Positions 51,073 to 60,709 of a stretch of 64,000 nucleotides of DNA are shown in pieces; position 1 is the first letter of the stretch; each line of letters opens with the position of its first letter. The DNA lies in contig CAVPZC010000001.1 in the NCBI GenBank assembly GCA_963710175.1, forward strand, positions 930,001-994,000, read 5' to 3'. The position numbers and the translations under genes were made by a program. The notes under the pieces were generated by a model. The model saw nothing but the letters and a program-made list of their open reading frames with translations. It was not told the DNA's origin and did not search any database. This stretch comes from Phormidesmis sp963710175 (lineage in GTDB: Bacteria; Cyanobacteriota; Cyanobacteriia; Phormidesmidales; Phormidesmidaceae).

Positions 51073-52947
51073 TCAGTCAGCGCTACGATACAGGGTGTAC
51101 GAACTGTTCTCAAACACGATAGGCAGTGCTAATGAAGTGTCTGAGGAGGTTAGAAAATAGCTGGCCTGGTATTTCTTCAAAAGCGCTTCTACCTGATAGA
51201 CCTCTAGACTTTTGTACTTGTCTATGAGTATATTTTCGACCTGTGAAAATACAGGGGTATTGTTTCCGAGGGCGATAGCTGATGATAGATCGGGATCACC
51301 GGTAACATCGCCAAGTCGGGTGTACCATTCCATTATTCCAGCTTTGGTCTGAGGTAAAAGCTTCCAACTTACCAGGGTAGGTCGCTCGGTCACCCAGGTA
51401 AATTCGGCTATGTTGGAAGAGGGCGAGATAACAAATTTAGCAGAAGACTCGGTATAGCTGCCGACCCAACGGTAGAGTTCTGCCCGATCAGGCTGCAAGC
51501 GCGGGAAGCTTGAGATTGCGCTGATCTCCTGTTTAAACTCTACTGTCTTAAGCGTTAGGAACACACCGATCAAAACAGTGAGTGTGAGCGCTGAAGAGCG
51601 TTTGAGAAAGCTGTACTGAGCGCATCTATACTGTAGGGCGCAGGCAAACAGTAAGCAGGTACTGAAAGGCAAAAACATATCGCCGAACCGAAAGGGATAG
51701 TACTGAAGATAGGCTCCCTGCTGGTCGAAAGGCGAAATGAGCAGACCCAACCCAAAAGGAATCAGCGCGATCAGCGTAAATTCAAACAGTTCAGAGCAGG
51801 ATGAAATGCTTAAGGCAGCGCCGGATGAAGGACTGCCCGGCGGGGTCTTTTTTTTGATTAGCTGAAGGCTAATGACCAAAATTGACAGATAAAAAATCAG
51901 ATTTATCCACCATTTGGCAGGCCAGACGGCTGGATTGAGATGATGGGGCAGCCGGACAAAAACGTAGATAAACGACGGCGTCAGCGACCCAAGCGGCCCT
52001 GAGCTGATCAGCTGGTTGACAACAGCCGGGATCGCAAATGCTGCCCCGAGCAGGTAGATCAGCACTATGAGGCCAATGTGGTTTCGTCTCGTCAGCTGCG
52101 ATCGCCGCCGAAGTAAGAGATAGATGACTGCTGCCATCATCGGGTAGCCACCGGCTAAAACGTGAAAGGAGGTGGCCAGCCCAAATAAGAGCGCCATCCA
52201 AAGGTATCTGCCATGCAGCATCAGAGCGATCGCCAAAAAAACCAGCGCATAGGCCACAGCTTTGGCTTCTAACCCCCCTACATACCACTCACCAGCGGCA
52301 ATACTTTGGGGATTGTTGTCAGCGGCTAAAAAGAGCCCGCCAGCCAATAACAGCCAGGCGAATGAGCTATCTATACCAACCTTTCTACTGATAGCCAGCA
52401 ATCCTAATGCCAGTAAAACAATGCCGTAAAACAGAGCGTCAGCACCCTGTTTGCCCAGCCATTGCTCAGCCAGGCCAGCATAGTAGATCTTGGAAAATGG
52501 TGTAGCGCCCCGGTAGACGTGCAGGCTCAGATTTAAGGCGACAGCCAGAATGAGGAAGGGAAGCTTGAGAGATAGCTTGCGGGCAATCAAGACGATACCG
52601 CTTGACAGTAGCAGGTAGCAGAGCAGACGGCCTCCAATAGAGGTCGCTAAAAACCCGACTGCTGCTGCCAGACTGCCAAATATAGTTTGAAACAACAGTC
52701 GATAGCCAGGCGGCTGATTGAGATACCAGTCGTCCGGTATCCAGCTAGACTGAGCGTACTGTCTGGCGAGAGGCAGCACGTCTATCTCGTTACCGCCCAT
52801 GTTGTTTCTCAGGGCCAGCATCGTTGAGAAGAGTAAAAACAAAGTGCCAATTTCTAACACTAAGCTTAACCAGTCACCTCGATGGAACGGGTTGCTTTCT
52901 TCTGGAGAAGACTGTTGGAGCGTCCTGCGGAGACTCTGCATATTCAT
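51073..52947 (-). CDS. Large polytopic membrane protein (DUF6798-like)
   Basis: A 624-residue protein with about 11 membrane segments (for example LFLLFSTMLALRN, LLALGLLAISRKVG, LLFGLATSFHVLAGGYPM) and a soluble C-terminal part of about 130 residues with TWVTERPTLVSWKLLPQTKA and IMEWYTRLGDVTG. The layout recalls lipid-linked-sugar glycosyltransferases, and the C-terminal phrase matches a cyanobacterial DUF6798 group by recall. I cannot name a substrate. It is convergent with the LuxR gene. Confidence 0.65.
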   Translation of the reverse strand: MNMQSLRRTLQQSSPEESNPFHRGDWLSLVLEIGTLFLLFSTMLALRNNMGGNEIDVLPLARQYAQSSWIPDDWYLNQPPGYRLLFQTIFGSLAAAVGFLATSIGGRLLCYLLLSSGIVLIARKLSLKLPFLILAVALNLSLHVYRGATPFSKIYYAGLAEQWLGKQGADALFYGIVLLALGLLAISRKVGIDSSFAWLLLAGGLFLAADNNPQSIAAGEWYVGGLEAKAVAYALVFLAIALMLHGRYLWMALLFGLATSFHVLAGGYPMMAAVIYLLLRRRSQLTRRNHIGLIVLIYLLGAAFAIPAVVNQLISSGPLGSLTPSFIYVFVRLPHHLNPAVWPAKWWINLIFYLSILVISLQLIKKKTPPGSPSSGAALSISSCSELFEFTLIALIPFGLGLLISPFDQQGAYLQYYPFRFGDMFLPFSTCLLFACALQYRCAQYSFLKRSSALTLTVLIGVFLTLKTVEFKQEISAISSFPRLQPDRAELYRWVGSYTESSAKFVISPSSNIAEFTWVTERPTLVSWKLLPQTKAGIMEWYTRLGDVTGDPDLSSAIALGNNTPVFSQVENILIDKYKSLEVYQVEALLKKYQASYFLTSSDTSLALPIVFENSSYTLYRSAD

Positions 52948-53082
52948 CTTTAATGAGAGCTGATACAGACAGCAATTAAACCATGGCGGGATAGATACTT
53001 GGGTAGATGCTTGAACGAACGTTGTGAGATGTTTTTAGTATATTTAGAAGATAAGAAGCTTGAGAGGCAAGAGGTTAATTCT

Positions 53083-53460
53083 CTACCCTGGTGGCCCCCA
53101 GATGAGCCAGACTAATTTAGCCGCCAGCCAAGCCAATAGGGCATATACGGCGATCGCCACCAGCGTATTCACATCAAATATGCGAGTTTGCTCGATAGCC
53201 GGTGCTGAAAAGAGGGTTGCGAAAGGGGCTACAAATATGCTTGAAAGGCTGTAGATAAAGCTAGCAAAGGCATTGGCCGGATTAGCCCCGGTCAGCCGCA
53301 AAACGAACCTGATCAGGAGTAATATTTCCAGCGCACCCGACAAATAGTAAATTCCATTGACAATTCGGTTGGCCGTATTGTAGCGCTGAGCCGTCTGGAG
53401 GCGGTGCTCTTCCGCTTGCAGGCGGGTTTTCTCATGATTGTGATCAGGCCCTGGTGTCAT
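53083..53460 (-). CDS. YggT family membrane protein
   Basis: A 125-residue protein with two membrane segments of the YggT type: LSGALEILLLIRFVLRLTGA and VNTLVAIAVYALLAWLAAKL. A hydrophilic N-terminus of about 35 residues precedes them. YggT proteins occur near cell-division and osmotic-stress genes and are needed in chloroplasts for nucleoid and cytochrome assembly (CCB3). No partner genes are adjacent here. Confidence 0.85.
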   Translation of the reverse strand: MTPGPDHNHEKTRLQAEEHRLQTAQRYNTANRIVNGIYYLSGALEILLLIRFVLRLTGANPANAFASFIYSLSSIFVAPFATLFSAPAIEQTRIFDVNTLVAIAVYALLAWLAAKLVWLIWGPPG

Positions 53461-53670
53461 AGGTTTTTAGCTTGAATCGAGACAGGTATTCGCTCCTCAG
53501 CATAGTCAGTAAAGCGCTGATCTGCTCGCTAATATAACTATTCGTAAAGTACATTCGAGCCGGTTGCTGTGCAAATAGGAGCTGAGAATCAAACGTCGAA
53601 CCAGAGGAGGAGGCCGCTTTTTCCCTGCTGACTAAAATTTTGGGTGTAAAGCCTGTCAAATTTTACCATT

Positions 53671-54289
53671 ATGGCCGAATTAGCAACATCCAATGCATCT
53701 GCTAGTGAGTCTTCTGAAAGCTCTCCGAGCTTCACTTACTGGCATGTCTGGACGGACGCAGCACAAACCAGACCATCGTTATTCATAGCCGACCAGCTTG
53801 CTGCGCTAATGTTTAATTGCTCATTTAGGAGAAGTGAAAGCGAAGCTGAAGAGCGTCCGCGCTATGATGCCGTTGTTTGAGAACGTGTCGCCGTCAGAAG
53901 ATCAGGCCACCCCAATTCCGTCTGTTGCAGCAAAACCGGCTAAATAAGTCGCATCCCCATCTGCTGAAGCGCCTGCTGCAAAACAGCCCTCTGCCAAGCG
54001 GGAAAAAAGTACGGCTAAGGAGGACGGGAGAGCAGCCATCTGGCAAAAGTACACTCGGCCTGGGGTGAAAAATAAGTCTATTCCAGATGAGGTAAAGCTG
54101 ATACTAGAGACCCAGCCGAACAAAAACTTCAAGATAGCCAAAGTGATGGCAGCCTTATTTACTGAAGAAATACCAAAAGCGCAGTACCTGAAGGCGCAAA
54201 ATCGCATCTCAAACGTGTTGACAGGCGGTGTCCGTGCCGGAGACTGGTACCGAGCTGAGCGGAGCACCTACTGTCTTACAGCGGCTTAA
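53671..54289 (+). pseudogene. Broken gene of a DNA-binding-like protein
   Basis: Coherent protein sequence is spread over two frames. The first (from ATG 53671) gives 47-50 plausible residues (SFTYWHVWTDAAQ). The second frame, from about 53825, reads HLGEVKAKLKSVRAMMPLFE, hits a TAA at 53945-53947, and continues KREKSTAKEDGRAA and WQKYTRPGVKNKSIPDEV to a normal end at 54289. The last part (IPDEVKLILETQPNKNFKIA, then KAQYLKAQNRISNVL) looks like a helix-turn-helix domain. One frameshift and one or two stops explain it; the C-terminal frame 54065-54289 may still be translated from GTG. Confidence 0.6.
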
Positions 54290-54426
54290 TTGGTAAGGCT
54301 GACTGCCTGTTGCTGAATCCGTCTCATCCTTGTTTTATGCACTGTCATAGCAAATTTGTTCAACGCAGACCTGTTCAACAGAATGTGAAGCAGGCGGTGC
54401 CGGAGCTTCAATGCAGACTGCTGGTT

Positions 54427-55815
54427 TCACATTTCTGTTAGAGTGCCCTGCTGCGATCGCCTCTCGCGATCGCGCTCAGCCACCCCACCATTCATCGGCT
54501 TGAAACCTTCAGGAACATCTTTCAGCAACAGCGTATAAATCTCTGTTGGCATTTCAATATCTTGCGACTGCAAAGCTTCCTTCACACTTTGAGTGACAGC
54601 CGAGCTTGTCTCCAAAAAACCAGCCCGATGAGAATCTACCCAAAACCGGACTTCCAGGTTAACAGTGCTAGCCGCCAGTTCGTGCACCAGCACTTCAGGC
54701 ATCGGGTCTGGCTGCACCTCCTGGAGCGAGGCAATGGCTTCAACAATCACCTGCCGAGCCCTGACAATGTCGGCATCGTAGTCAATGCCCACTGTTACCG
54801 AACTCCGCAGATACTTAGCTGCCGTATTGTTGGTAATGCTAGCTTGAAACACCTCCTGGTTGGGAATGTAAATCATCCGACCGTCATAGGTCTTCAGGGT
54901 GGTTGAGCGCAGCTGCACCTGCGTAATTGTGCCTTCGTATCCCTCAATCACCACTTGGTCACCAATCCGAAACGGCCTGGCCGATAGCAAAATCACGCCC
55001 GAAATATAGTTGCTCAAGACATCCTTCAAGCTAAAGCCAATCGCTACGCTGGTCAGCCCTAGCGCACCCAGCATAGTAGCAAAGTCGATGCCCCACACCC
55101 CCAGCGCAATCACCGCTCCGACGACCCAGATGCCGCCATAGCCCAGCCGACCAATTAGCACTTCAGTGCTGTGGTCTCCTTCGGTCTGCTGGGCCCAGCG
55201 AAAAGCGCTGTAGCGCACCCCTTTAGCTACCAGCCAAGTAATCAAGACCACAATCAGCACGCCAATCAGCGCTGGGATGCTGGCAACGGCATTTTTGCCC
55301 AGCTGACGAACGGTGCCATTCAGCCGCTGTGCCACATCAATGGCGACCGGCGGCTTTTCAAAACTTTGGCTCAGCCGATTGGCCCAGTCTTCAGCTAATG
55401 CCTCTAATGGCAGACCAAAATCCTGCGCGTCCTGATCTGTGACGGTCATCAAAACCCGATTGTTGGCCTGCACGTTGATCAGGTTTTGGTTGGCAACGGG
55501 CGCGGTCGTCACGGTGACTACACCGTCGGTGCTTTCTAACAAGCTGGCAATCCGCCTGCTGATGATGGCTGCTCGCTCGCTGGCAGAGAGATCGTTCAAG
55601 CTGCCCACCTGAAAAACAGCCTGCCCGCGCACCAGCACATCGGCAAAGTAGACGCCGTCACCAGGCGCGGCGACTGCCGATTCAGAGGCCGATTCTGCGG
55701 GCTGAGCGCTGTTTGTCAGCATCTCTTCACCCGCCTGCGGCCTAGCCGGTGCCATTGGCCAGATGACAGTTAGCAAAACCGTGATTAAGATAGCCCCAAA
55801 GCAGCGCCTTTTCAT
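54427..55815 (-). CDS. MscS-type mechanosensitive channel
   Basis: A 462-residue small-conductance channel protein. A signal peptide (about 1-27) precedes a periplasmic region of about 160 residues and then three membrane helices. The pore and beta domain are typical: TMLGALGLTSVAIGFSLKDV, NYISGVILLSARPFRIGDQV and LRSTTLKTYDGRMIYIPNQE. It releases solutes on hypo-osmotic shock. The start overlaps the stop of the upstream histidine kinase gene by 4 bases, which ties the two together. Confidence 0.92.
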   Translation of the reverse strand: MKRRCFGAILITVLLTVIWPMAPARPQAGEEMLTNSAQPAESASESAVAAPGDGVYFADVLVRGQAVFQVGSLNDLSASERAAIISRRIASLLESTDGVVTVTTAPVANQNLINVQANNRVLMTVTDQDAQDFGLPLEALAEDWANRLSQSFEKPPVAIDVAQRLNGTVRQLGKNAVASIPALIGVLIVVLITWLVAKGVRYSAFRWAQQTEGDHSTEVLIGRLGYGGIWVVGAVIALGVWGIDFATMLGALGLTSVAIGFSLKDVLSNYISGVILLSARPFRIGDQVVIEGYEGTITQVQLRSTTLKTYDGRMIYIPNQEVFQASITNNTAAKYLRSSVTVGIDYDADIVRARQVIVEAIASLQEVQPDPMPEVLVHELAASTVNLEVRFWVDSHRAGFLETSSAVTQSVKEALQSQDIEMPTEIYTLLLKDVPEGFKPMNGGVAERDRERRSQQGTLTEM

Positions 55816-57872
55816 CCTTCCAGGGCAGGCAGGTAAACTTTCATCTGAGTGCCGTGTCCCACCTCACTATAAACTCTTAAAAAACCGCCCGCATTTTTGA
55901 CAATGCCTGAAACCGTCGCCAGCCCTAAACCGGTTCCCTTATCGAACGCTTTGGTGGTAAAAAACGGGTCGAAGATGCGATCGCGCACCTCAGGCGCAAT
56001 CCCAGTTCCGGTATCAGCAATAGTGACCACGATATATTGACCCACCGCTGCCTCCAAATTCTGACTAGCAATATCTTCATCGACAAAGCAACTATCAATA
56101 GAGACCGTAAGCACACCGCCAGTTGGCATAGCATCACGCGCATTCACGCACAGATTCATAAATACCTGATGCAAATGAGTCGAATCAGCAGATACCTGTC
56201 GCAGCTGATGCGCGTCCTCTAGCTGCGCAATGTCCTGACAGATTTCGATAGAGCTGGGGAAACCCTGCCGGACCACGCTGATCACTTCTTGCAACAGGGC
56301 AACCATATCTATCGCTGTCGCATCTTCAGCGCTACCCTGAGCAAAAGCGAGAATTTGCTTGACCATATTAACGCCTCGTTTGGCACTGCTCTCTAACAGG
56401 TCGAGCTGTTTCTGGGTGGAGGCATCTGTACCTTTATGAGTCAGGCGCAGCATCTGGGCAATTCCTAATATGGGCGTCAGCATATTGCCCAAATCGTGAG
56501 CAATCCCGCCCGCTAGCTGACCCAGACTTTCGAGCCGTTGGGCCTGATAAAACTGAGCTTCAAGGCGCTTCTTGTCGGTAATGTCGGTGTTCACTTCCAG
56601 CAAAGACTGAGGACGCCCTAAAAAATCTCTGACTAAGGTCCAGCGGCTAGCCACTAAGATTACCTTTCCCGCCTTGGTAGATTGCGTCAGTTCGCCCTGC
56701 CAGAAGCCTTTCTCTATCGTGGTGTTTAGCGCCACTTTAAGTTCAGAGATCTCTCTTTTCTTCAAAAGCTGATGGGCAGTTTCTCCAATAGCCTCATCCG
56801 CTTGCCAACCATATAGACGCTCTGCGCCCTGGCTCCAGAACACGATCTGGCCCGCCAGATCGCGAACAAAGATAGCGTCAGTAGCAATGTCGATCAGGGC
56901 TGCCTGTTCGCGGGTTTTTTGGTAGAGTTCTGCCTGCTGAATGGCAATTCCCATTTGGGTGGCCACCTGCTGAAGTAGCTGAGTGCTTTCGGCCTTCCAC
57001 TGCCGTGGAGCGCGGCAATGATGGGCAATCAGCAGACCCCAAAGATTTTCTCCCTGCAAAATAGGAACCACTAAATTTGCCCGCACCTGAAGGTCGTGCA
57101 GCAATTCTCTGTGGTAGGGATCGACCTCTGCTGCGTCAATATCTGGAATGGCACTGACTCGCCCCTGGCGATATTCTCCGACATAAACATCGCCCAGGCA
57201 GGCATCTTGAATTTTCATAGACAGGGTTTCGCACCAGCCCAGCGCTACCGATTCGGCTTCAACTACACCCTGCCAATGGGATTGAAACCGGAAAGCAACC
57301 ACCCGATCTGTCTGCAAAAAGCGGCGCACCTGATCGACAGCTACCCGCAAAATCTGATCTAAATCCAGCGTTTGACGAATAGAGTCAGTGATTTCGGCGA
57401 TCAGCCGTTCGCGATCTAGCTGCTGCTGGAGTTTGTCTTCTGTCTGCTGGCGATCTCCGACACGCCGAGAAGCGCGGTGCAACAAAAATTCTACCCGCGC
57501 AATCAGCTGTTCAGCCTCAAAGGGTTTTGCGATATAGTCATCCGCGCCCGCAGCGGCGGCGACTACTCCCTGATGGCTGCATTCTGGCGTGCTGTCTGAA
57601 CTGTTTGGCTCTATACCGCCTGGCTCTATCAGTAGCAAAATGGGCGTTTGGCAGCCAGCCTCACGCAGCTGACGGCAAAGGTCAACGCCCGATAATTCTG
57701 CATTCTCCGTAGATGCAGAATCTAGTACAAGCAAGTCATAGGAAGCAGCAAATGCTCTCTGCAAAGCCACTTCTCCATCGGCTACCCGCTCCATCTCGTA
57801 GCGGTTGCCTGAAGAAAATAGGTGCTGTAGGTAATCGGCAACCCCTGGGGCCGCTACAACCATAATTTTCAT
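55812..57872 (-). CDS. Hybrid histidine kinase with receiver, GAF and PAS domains
   Basis: A 686-residue sensor kinase. Order: receiver (1-135), GAF (about 160-320), PAS (about 330-440), HisKA with His in GGIAHDLGNMLTPILG, HATPase with NARDAMPTGG and GTGIAPEVRDRIFDPFFTTK. The receiver keeps Asp51 and Lys (AKPF) but has AA where the acidic pair belongs (MVVAAPG). The GAF is of the cyanobacteriochrome type (VRANLVVPIL) but has PYH in place of the PCH bilin-binding Cys. It probably controls the overlapping mscS gene's pathway or works alone; no separate regulator is adjacent. Confidence 0.92.
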   Translation of the reverse strand: MKIMVVAAPGVADYLQHLFSSGNRYEMERVADGEVALQRAFAASYDLLVLDSASTENAELSGVDLCRQLREAGCQTPILLLIEPGGIEPNSSDSTPECSHQGVVAAAAGADDYIAKPFEAEQLIARVEFLLHRASRRVGDRQQTEDKLQQQLDRERLIAEITDSIRQTLDLDQILRVAVDQVRRFLQTDRVVAFRFQSHWQGVVEAESVALGWCETLSMKIQDACLGDVYVGEYRQGRVSAIPDIDAAEVDPYHRELLHDLQVRANLVVPILQGENLWGLLIAHHCRAPRQWKAESTQLLQQVATQMGIAIQQAELYQKTREQAALIDIATDAIFVRDLAGQIVFWSQGAERLYGWQADEAIGETAHQLLKKREISELKVALNTTIEKGFWQGELTQSTKAGKVILVASRWTLVRDFLGRPQSLLEVNTDITDKKRLEAQFYQAQRLESLGQLAGGIAHDLGNMLTPILGIAQMLRLTHKGTDASTQKQLDLLESSAKRGVNMVKQILAFAQGSAEDATAIDMVALLQEVISVVRQGFPSSIEICQDIAQLEDAHQLRQVSADSTHLHQVFMNLCVNARDAMPTGGVLTVSIDSCFVDEDIASQNLEAAVGQYIVVTIADTGTGIAPEVRDRIFDPFFTTKAFDKGTGLGLATVSGIVKNAGGFLRVYSEVGHGTQMKVYLPALEG

Positions 57873-58178
57873 GACGGAATCCAGTAAAGAGGGGTAGTCG
57901 GAAGGGTTCCTAGCTAACCCCCACAGTCTGATGAAACTTCGTTAAGAAATGCTGTAAGGCAGTTACCAAACCTTAGCTAATGCTGACGTACTTCACAATT
58001 TCTTCACAGCTGATCTCTACAATTCTTATACCAGTTCCTTTCTAAGGTGATTTTTGGCATTCCTGAATTAATAGATGTAGAAGCGGCACTTCCCACAACT
58101 TGAGAAAGTCACTTGATCACCAGATAATGTGTTCTAACCTCTCAAAGGACTGGGACACTTCACGCTCAGCAGTCGCCT
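57873..58178. other. Spacer between histidine kinase and rodA
   Basis: I see no gene, RNA or clear terminator in this stretch. It should hold the kinase promoter. Confidence 0.4.
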
Positions 58179-59447
58179 TTAAAACTTCAGCCTGAATCGA
58201 TAGTTTGCCACCGACTCCACAATGCCGATTGCAATAAAATTGGTCAGCAGTGCTGAGCGCCCATAGCTCATCCACGGCAGCGGAATCCCAGTAATCGGGG
58301 CCAAGCCAATCGTCATACAAATATTGAGAACGGCCTGGAAAATAATCATCGAGAGCACCCCGATCGCCAGCAGAGAGCCAAAGTTATCCTTTGCGTTTTG
58401 GGCAATCAGCACCAGACGCAGACAAATCAGCCAAAAGGCCAGCAGCAGCGCTACTCCGCCCATAAATCCAAGCTCTTCACCCACCGCCGAAAAGATAAAA
58501 TCGGTATGCTGCTCAGGAATAAAGCTCAGCTGGGTTTGTGTGCCGTGAAACAGCCCTCGCCCCCACAGCTCCCCGGCCCCGATCGCAATTCGCGATTGAA
58601 TCAGGTGATAGCCGCCGCCCAGCGGATCTTTATCGGGATGTAAAAACAGGATAAGTCGGTCTTTTTGGTAGTCTTTGAGCACATGCCACATGATGTCTCC
58701 GAGCTTACCCGACACCGAATTAATCACCACCGCAACCACCGCGCTGTAGATTGACCACCACGGCAGCGAGCGATAGGCCACAATGCCCATCAGCACCACC
58801 CAGACAATCCAAACCGGCACCCAAATATTGAATAAAATCGCCGAAACCAGCGGCGAAATTATTAAAATTAGCCAGCCTGGGTTAGTGCCACTCCAGTAGA
58901 GCATCCCCATCGTGATCGCGCCAAAGACTAGCGAAGTGCCTAAGTCAGGCTGCAAAAAAACCAGCGCCCAGGGCACTGCCGTAATTGCCAGCGCTTTGAC
59001 CATGCCAAACAGCGTTGAGGCATCGCGGTCTTTAAGCGTGGCAGCCAGGGTGATGATTGCCCCCAGCTTGGCAAATTCTGAAGGCTGAACATTGAAGCCA
59101 AAAACGGTAATCCAGCGCTGCGCTCCCAGACCCTCAGTGCCAACTACCATCACCGCAATCAGCGAGAGAATAGTCGCCGCATAGATAATCCACCGCCATT
59201 GCAAAAGCATCTCGTAGCGGCCACGCGCAATCCACAGCGCCAAGATCGCGCCAACGCCGCCGAGCGCCGCATGGTTAATTGCGTATCCCGATTCGCCCGT
59301 ATATTTTTGCGTGCTGCTGATTAAAATGCTGGCAAAGATAGTTACGCCCACTGGCAGCGTGAACAGCAGCCAATCGACGCCCTGCCAACCCTGGGACAGG
59401 CTCTTCCAGCGTTTTCGCGCCCGCGAATAGGACGGATATGAGGTCAT
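58179..59447 (-). CDS. rodA: Rod shape-determining glycosyltransferase RodA
   Basis: A SEDS-family peptidoglycan polymerase of 422 residues, working with a class B PBP in cell elongation. About ten membrane spans are visible, with conserved VQPSEFAKLGAIITLAATLK, FLQPDLGTSLVFGAITMGML, QSRIAIGAGELWGRGLF and GIPLPWMSYGRSALLTNFIA. The catalytic Asp of SEDS proteins is in the QPDLGT region. It follows mrp by 41 bp on the same strand, so the two are probably one operon. Confidence 0.93.
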   Translation of the reverse strand: MTSYPSYSRARKRWKSLSQGWQGVDWLLFTLPVGVTIFASILISSTQKYTGESGYAINHAALGGVGAILALWIARGRYEMLLQWRWIIYAATILSLIAVMVVGTEGLGAQRWITVFGFNVQPSEFAKLGAIITLAATLKDRDASTLFGMVKALAITAVPWALVFLQPDLGTSLVFGAITMGMLYWSGTNPGWLILIISPLVSAILFNIWVPVWIVWVVLMGIVAYRSLPWWSIYSAVVAVVINSVSGKLGDIMWHVLKDYQKDRLILFLHPDKDPLGGGYHLIQSRIAIGAGELWGRGLFHGTQTQLSFIPEQHTDFIFSAVGEELGFMGGVALLLAFWLICLRLVLIAQNAKDNFGSLLAIGVLSMIIFQAVLNICMTIGLAPITGIPLPWMSYGRSALLTNFIAIGIVESVANYRFRLKF

Positions 59448-59488
59448 GGCATGTCATCTATAAGATTCTAAAGAAGCGATCTAAAAAC

Positions 59489-60559
59489 TCACGTTAGCGC
59501 AGCCACAGAAATTTTAGCAGCGGCTTGTTTGGCAATCTCTACTAGCGCCCTGGCAGAAGCCGACTCAGGATCAGCCAAGACGATAGGGAGACCGCGATCG
59601 CCTCCTTCTCTCACCGGCATTTCTAAGGGCACCTTGCCCAGCAGCGTCACGCCTAGCTCTGCTGCTGCCTTTTCACCCCCATCCGAGCCAAAAATGGCGT
59701 ACTGTTTATCGGGCATATCGGGCGGCACAAAGTAGCTCATGTTCTCTACCAGGCCCAAAATCGGCACGTTTAGCTGCTCAAACATCTTCAGGCCGCGCCG
59801 CGCATCCGATAGGGCCACCGCCTGAGGCGTCGTTACAATTACCGCGCCCGCCATCGGCACCGCCTGCGCCAATGTCAGCTGAGCGTCTCCGGTACCCGGC
59901 GGCATATCAACCACGAGATAGTCGAGCTCGCCCCACTGCACCTGGTACAAAAACTGACGAATCACCCCATTCAGCATTGGGCCACGCCACACCACCGGCT
60001 GGTCTCTGTCGATTAGAAAGCCCATAGAGACCATTTTCACGCCGTGGTTAAAGGCGGGCTCCAGCACCTGCTCGCCGTCCTGGTCGCGCACGGTCACATT
60101 GGCCTCGCTAAGCCCCATCATGGCCGGTGCATTCGGCCCGTAAATATCTGCGTCGATTAGCCCTACCGCCGCCCCAGTTTGAGCCAGCGCAACCGCAATA
60201 TTAACTGCGACGGTACTTTTACCCACGCCGCCCTTGCCGCTGGTAACCGCCAGAATATTTTTCACACCGGCAATGCCAGTGCGGTCAGGCAACGGCTTTT
60301 GCTGAGGGGTTTCAGCAGTTACCTCGACATCTACATTGGCGACGCCTGGCAGAGTGCGCACCGCCTTTTCACAGTCTTCTACAATAAATTCGCGCAGCGG
60401 GCAGGCGGGAGTCGTTAGCACCAGCGTAAAGCTCACATCGCCGCTGTCTACCTTGACGTTGCGAATCATATTGAGGGCTACCAGGCTCTTCTGTAGCTCT
60501 GGATCTTGTACTGGCTTGAGCACCTCTAAGACTGATTCTGGATCGAGCGTTTTGATCAT
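59489..60559 (-). CDS. mrp: Mrp/ApbC iron-sulfur cluster carrier ATPase
   Basis: A P-loop ATPase of 356 residues that carries [4Fe-4S] clusters to target proteins. An N-terminal MIP18/DUF59 domain (VLEVLKPVQDPELQKSLV, LVLTTPACPL) is fused to the ATPase with the deviant Walker A GKGGVGKSTVAVN and Walker B LVVDMPPGTGDAQLT. The CxxC of many members is not evident, as in some cyanobacterial Mrp. The pairing with rodA downstream is frequent in cyanobacteria. Confidence 0.93.
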   Translation of the reverse strand: MIKTLDPESVLEVLKPVQDPELQKSLVALNMIRNVKVDSGDVSFTLVLTTPACPLREFIVEDCEKAVRTLPGVANVDVEVTAETPQQKPLPDRTGIAGVKNILAVTSGKGGVGKSTVAVNIAVALAQTGAAVGLIDADIYGPNAPAMMGLSEANVTVRDQDGEQVLEPAFNHGVKMVSMGFLIDRDQPVVWRGPMLNGVIRQFLYQVQWGELDYLVVDMPPGTGDAQLTLAQAVPMAGAVIVTTPQAVALSDARRGLKMFEQLNVPILGLVENMSYFVPPDMPDKQYAIFGSDGGEKAAAELGVTLLGKVPLEMPVREGGDRGLPIVLADPESASARALVEIAKQAAAKISVAALT

Positions 60560-60709
60560 TTTGGGGTCAAGACTATGACTCGTAATAGGTTAAGTGAGCC
60601 TTAGGCTGAAATTAGCTTGCTTAAAAATATTAGCGCTCAACCGGAAGTATCTGGCGGCCTGTCGCAGAAAGATTTGCGCCAAATTGCAAAACGCAGCTGT
60701 TAGAAGTCG

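Noticed and set aside
53444..53659. Short minus-strand frame overlapping the YggT start
   Set aside because: It begins at TTG without a ribosome site and overlaps the well-supported YggT gene; a real short peptide from its internal ATG cannot be excluded.
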